This document shows positions 37,365 to 40,224 of a DNA stretch of 40,224 bases, piece by piece. The stretch lies in assembly GCA_020725805.1 (NCBI GenBank), contig DYEF01000053.1:1-40224 (forward strand). Direction: 5' to 3'. The DNA comes from Bdellovibrio sp. GTDB lineage: Bacteria; Myxococcota; SpSt-1050. The position numbers and the translations under genes are program-made. Positions within the stretch are counted from its first letter, which is position 1. The number at the start of each line of letters is the position of its first letter. Under the pieces are notes generated by a model that was not told where the DNA came from, searched no databases, and saw nothing but the letters and a program-made list of their open reading frames with translations.

Positions 37365-39947
37365 TTATTTTACTCTGAAACTGAACTTTTCTCCCGATGA
37401 ATCAACTATAAGAGTCTGGCCTTCTCTGAGTTCACCTGATATGAGCATCTTTGAAATCTCATTTGTAATGTGCTGTGCAATAACCCGTTTTATAGGTCTC
37501 GCGCCAAATGTCGGCTCATAACCGAGATTTGCAATGAGGTCTTCTGCCTTCTCCGTAACTCTGATAAAGATATTCTTCTCCTTTAGCATATTATCCAGCC
37601 GCACCAGCTGAATCCTGACTATATCCTTTATATGTTCCTTTTCGAGCCTGTTGAATACAATTATCTCGTCAATACGGTTTAGCAGTTCCGGCTTGAAGAA
37701 TCTTCTGACCTCTTCCAGCACCCTCTGTTCAACCGATTCCCGTGAAATATTACTCTCCAGAAAGTACTGTGAACCGAGGTTTGAAGTCATAATGATTACA
37801 GTATTCCTGAAATCGACCGTCTTCCCGTGTGAATCAGTCAGTCTCCCGTCTTCAAGAATCTGCAGCAGAATATTAAAAACATCCTGATGGGCCTTTTCTA
37901 TCTCGTCAAACAAAATCACAGAATACGGTTTCCTCCTTACGGCCTCGGTGAGCATTCCGCCCTCATCATAACCCACATATCCCGGAGGTGCGCCTATCAG
38001 TCTTGAGACCGAGTGCTTCTCCATATATTCGCTCATATCAATTCTTATCATAGCATTCTCGGTGTCAAAGAGAAATTCAGCAAGTGATTTTGTCAGTTCT
38101 GTCTTACCGACTCCGGTCGGACCAAGGAATATAAATGAACCTATCGGTCTGTTCGGATCAGCAAGCCCCGACCGGCCTCTTCTTATAGCATTTGAGACAG
38201 CCTCCACTGCCCTGTCCTGACCTACTACTCTCAATTTTAATCTCTCTTCCATATTCAGGAGTTTTCTGGACTCGCTTTCCATCAACCTGGTGATGGGAAT
38301 CCCCGTCCAGCTTGCAACGACTTTTGCAATATCCTCATATCCGACTTCCTCTCTGAGTACTGCCCCGTCTTTCTGAACCTCTGACAACCGCCTGGAGTAT
38401 TCGTCGATCTTTTTCTGCTGTTCAAGAATTTTTCCGTATTTGATCTCGGCTGCCTTATTCAGGTCGCCTCTCCTTAAGGCATCCTGTTCTTCGACCTTAA
38501 GCTTCTCAAACTCTTCTTTCGCCTTCGAGATAGACTGGATAAGTTCCTTTTCAACCTTCCATTTCGCTTTAAGTGAGCCGGATTTTTCTTCCAGATTCAT
38601 AATCTCCTTATCGAGTTCCGAGAGCCTTTCTTTGGCCTCCTTTGATTCGTCCTTCAGTAATGCCTGTCTCTCTATCTTGAGCTGGATGATCTTTCGCTCT
38701 ACCTGATCTATTTCAAACGGCATTGATTCTATCTCAATCTTTCTGCGGCTCATTGCTTCATCCACAAGGTCGATTGCCTTATCGGGCAGAAATCTGTCAG
38801 ATATATATCTGTTTGAAAGTGTTGCAGCAGCAATAAGTGCCGAATCCTGAATCTTTACTCCGTGATGTACCTCATACTTTTCCTTGAGTCCCCTCAGTAT
38901 TGCAATGGTATGCTCAACATCAGGCGGATTGACCAGCACTGGCTGGAATCTCCTTTCAAGAGCGGCATCCTTCTCAATATGCTTTCTATATTCATTCAGA
39001 GTGGTTGCTCCGATACAGTGGAGTTCTCCTCTGGCAAGCATCGGCTTCAGCATATTGCTTGCATCCATGGCTCCTTCCGCCGAACCTGCACCAACAAGGG
39101 TATGCAGTTCATCAACAAACAATATTATTTCACCCTCTTTTGACTGGACCTCCTTTAATAGAGCCTTCATTCTCTCTTCAAACTCACCTCTGTATTTGGT
39201 GCCGGCTATAAGAGAGCCCAGGTCAAGCGCCAAAAGTCTTTTATTCTTCAGTGTATCAGGTACATCCCCGTTTACAATGCGCTGGGCAAGACCTTCAACA
39301 ATTGCAGTCTTCCCTACTCCTGGTTCACCAATCAGTACAGGATTATTCTTTGTCCTTCTGGATAGTACCTGCATTACTCTTCGAATCTCATCATCCCTGC
39401 CAATTACCGGGTCAAGTTTGCCGCGCATTGCTTCTTCAGTAAGATCCCGGGTAAACTTTTTGAGCACATTATATTTTGACTCTGCCTCCTGGTCAGTCAC
39501 CCTCTGATTCCCTCTGATTTCCACAAGCGATTTAAGAATAATATCTCTGTTGAGTCCGGTCTTTTTTAATGCTTCCTGAAGTTCGTCCTTGAAGTCATCA
39601 CTAAGCACTGCCAGTAAAATATGTTCAGACGAAATATATTCGTCCTTAAGATTCTTCATCTCCTTTGCTGCAATATCGAATATCCTGTTGAGTCTTTTTG
39701 AAAGCATCAGGTCGTTGTCACCATCCAGAATCGGAAACTCAGCTATTCTTTTATTAAGATAGGTTTTGACAGTATCAACACTTACACCTGTTTTCTGAAT
39801 CAACGGAACAATTATACTATCCTGCTGATTCAGAAGACTCAACAACAAGTGTTCTACATCAAGCTCCGGGTTCCTTCTCTCTTTTGCAAGTTCCTGCGCT
39901 GAAAATAGGGCTTCCTGTGTCTTAATAGTAAACCTGTTTATATTCAT
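37365..39947 (-). CDS. clpB: Chaperone disaggregase ClpB
   Basis: 860 residues, the usual ClpB length. It pulls proteins out of aggregates with DnaK. The N domain is 1-145; NBD1 has GEPGVGKT at about 204-211, and DELH near 275. The coiled-coil middle domain covers about 395-525. NBD2 has GPTGVGKT near 603-610 and DEIEKAH near 671-677, and a C-terminal small domain completes it. The start at 39947 has AAAGGAG 9 bases before. No CIRCE element or clear sigma32 box is seen upstream. Confidence 0.96.
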   Translation of the reverse strand: MNINRFTIKTQEALFSAQELAKERRNPELDVEHLLLSLLNQQDSIIVPLIQKTGVSVDTVKTYLNKRIAEFPILDGDNDLMLSKRLNRIFDIAAKEMKNLKDEYISSEHILLAVLSDDFKDELQEALKKTGLNRDIILKSLVEIRGNQRVTDQEAESKYNVLKKFTRDLTEEAMRGKLDPVIGRDDEIRRVMQVLSRRTKNNPVLIGEPGVGKTAIVEGLAQRIVNGDVPDTLKNKRLLALDLGSLIAGTKYRGEFEERMKALLKEVQSKEGEIILFVDELHTLVGAGSAEGAMDASNMLKPMLARGELHCIGATTLNEYRKHIEKDAALERRFQPVLVNPPDVEHTIAILRGLKEKYEVHHGVKIQDSALIAAATLSNRYISDRFLPDKAIDLVDEAMSRRKIEIESMPFEIDQVERKIIQLKIERQALLKDESKEAKERLSELDKEIMNLEEKSGSLKAKWKVEKELIQSISKAKEEFEKLKVEEQDALRRGDLNKAAEIKYGKILEQQKKIDEYSRRLSEVQKDGAVLREEVGYEDIAKVVASWTGIPITRLMESESRKLLNMEERLKLRVVGQDRAVEAVSNAIRRGRSGLADPNRPIGSFIFLGPTGVGKTELTKSLAEFLFDTENAMIRIDMSEYMEKHSVSRLIGAPPGYVGYDEGGMLTEAVRRKPYSVILFDEIEKAHQDVFNILLQILEDGRLTDSHGKTVDFRNTVIIMTSNLGSQYFLESNISRESVEQRVLEEVRRFFKPELLNRIDEIIVFNRLEKEHIKDIVRIQLVRLDNMLKEKNIFIRVTEKAEDLIANLGYEPTFGARPIKRVIAQHITNEISKMLISGELREGQTLIVDSSGEKFSFRVK

Positions 39948-40041
39948 TCTTCTATTTCTCCTTTCCTCCTCTCATATTCCTTAATAAATTTAATCATACA
40001 ATCCACAAAAACAAGTACCCCTCGGTGATACCCCCGGTGCC

Positions 40042-40062
40042 AGGTAGAATTAGTTCTAACCT
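40042..40062. other. Imperfect inverted repeat upstream of clpB
   Basis: AGGTAGAA (40042-40049) and TTCTAACCT (40054-40062) pair with one bulged base. CCGGTGCC occurs at 40034-40041 and again at 40142-40149. This could be a regulator site or chance; it does not match the CIRCE consensus. Confidence 0.3.
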
Positions 40063-40212
40063 ATTGATTTCACTGCATATTATCCACTCACCTCCCATTA
40101 TCCCATATCCCTTTTCTTTTCTCCCTCTCTCTGCTATTCAACCGGTGCCTGCCAAAAATCTGGAACGCAATTTGATGTCATTATTAAAATCATGCTTTCT
40201 TTTTGGAGGTGT

Positions 40213-40224
40213 ATGCTTTATGCC
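40213..40224 (+). CDS. Possible 5' end of a plus-strand gene at the window edge
   Basis: GGAGG at 40205-40209 is followed by ATG at 40213 (3 bases away, close) and ATG at 40220 (10 bases away). Only a few codons are inside the window, so the product is unknown. The 277 bases between clpB and here hold no other gene. Confidence 0.25.

Noticed and set aside
39948-40224. CIRCE or sigma32 control of clpB
   Set aside because: TTAGCACTC-N9-GAGTGCTAA is absent, and CTTGTTT upstream lacks the spacing and CCCCAT box of a sigma32 promoter.

Overview
The window looks like a chromosomal segment of a low- to mid-GC Gram-negative bacterium. By eye the core genes are a little above 40% GC and one island is clearly more AT-rich. 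Three things point to a deltaproteobacterial, Myxococcota-like lineage. There are Asp/Cys-rich lipoproteins with MopE-like and C-x5-C-x5-C-x4-C modules. One protein matches, from memory, the MXAN_5187 C-terminal family. Diderm genes are present as well: cytochrome bd, an exported isoaspartyl methyltransferase and lipoproteins. The taxonomy is inference.

Layout. 1-438: 5' part of a MopE-like lipoprotein (minus), running off the left edge. 684-3243: Ski2-like helicase and an RRM RNA-binding protein (plus), ending in a bidirectional terminator. 3306-8553: tightly overlapping minus-strand operon gmd - fcl - nucleotidyltransferase - SxtJ-like membrane protein - NodU-type carbamoyltransferase, which supplies GDP-L-fucose and probably a carbamoylated surface glycan. 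8894-15378: AT-rich minus-strand island with a gluzincin-like metallopeptidase, a PPC-like beta-rich protein, a small Cys lipoprotein and two related beta-propeller lipoproteins, one of them interrupted by two in-frame TAA codons. A 614-base gene-free stretch follows. 15993-23847: plus-strand operon of exported PCMT, GDPD, MBL hydrolase, hydantoinase-like amidohydrolase, a two-subunit molybdenum hydroxylase without a FAD subunit, and a Cys-rich lipoprotein. 23885-25402: Crp/Fnr regulator and a LEA-type-2 lipoprotein (minus). 25629-29650: metK - ahcY - uppP - ttcA (plus). 29653-30861: CPA2 antiporter (minus). 31105-31731: MXAN_5187-like protein (plus). 31734-35822: minus-strand operon of a membrane-anchored unknown, a MshEN-domain protein, cydA and cydB. 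35947-37362: GT-C glycosyltransferase (plus). 37365-39947: clpB (minus). A possible plus-strand gene starts at the right edge.

How it fits together. metK and ahcY form the SAM/SAH cycle that feeds methyltransferases such as the PCMT. The hydantoinase and molybdenum hydroxylase look like a heterocycle or purine catabolic pair. The Crp-type regulator keeps the R-E-x3-R recognition residues of E. coli CRP, and a GTGA-N6-TCAC site lies in front of the antiporter. The parts least explained by known systems are the AT-rich secreted-protease and beta-propeller island, and the FAD-less hydroxylase operon ending in a Cys-rich lipoprotein.
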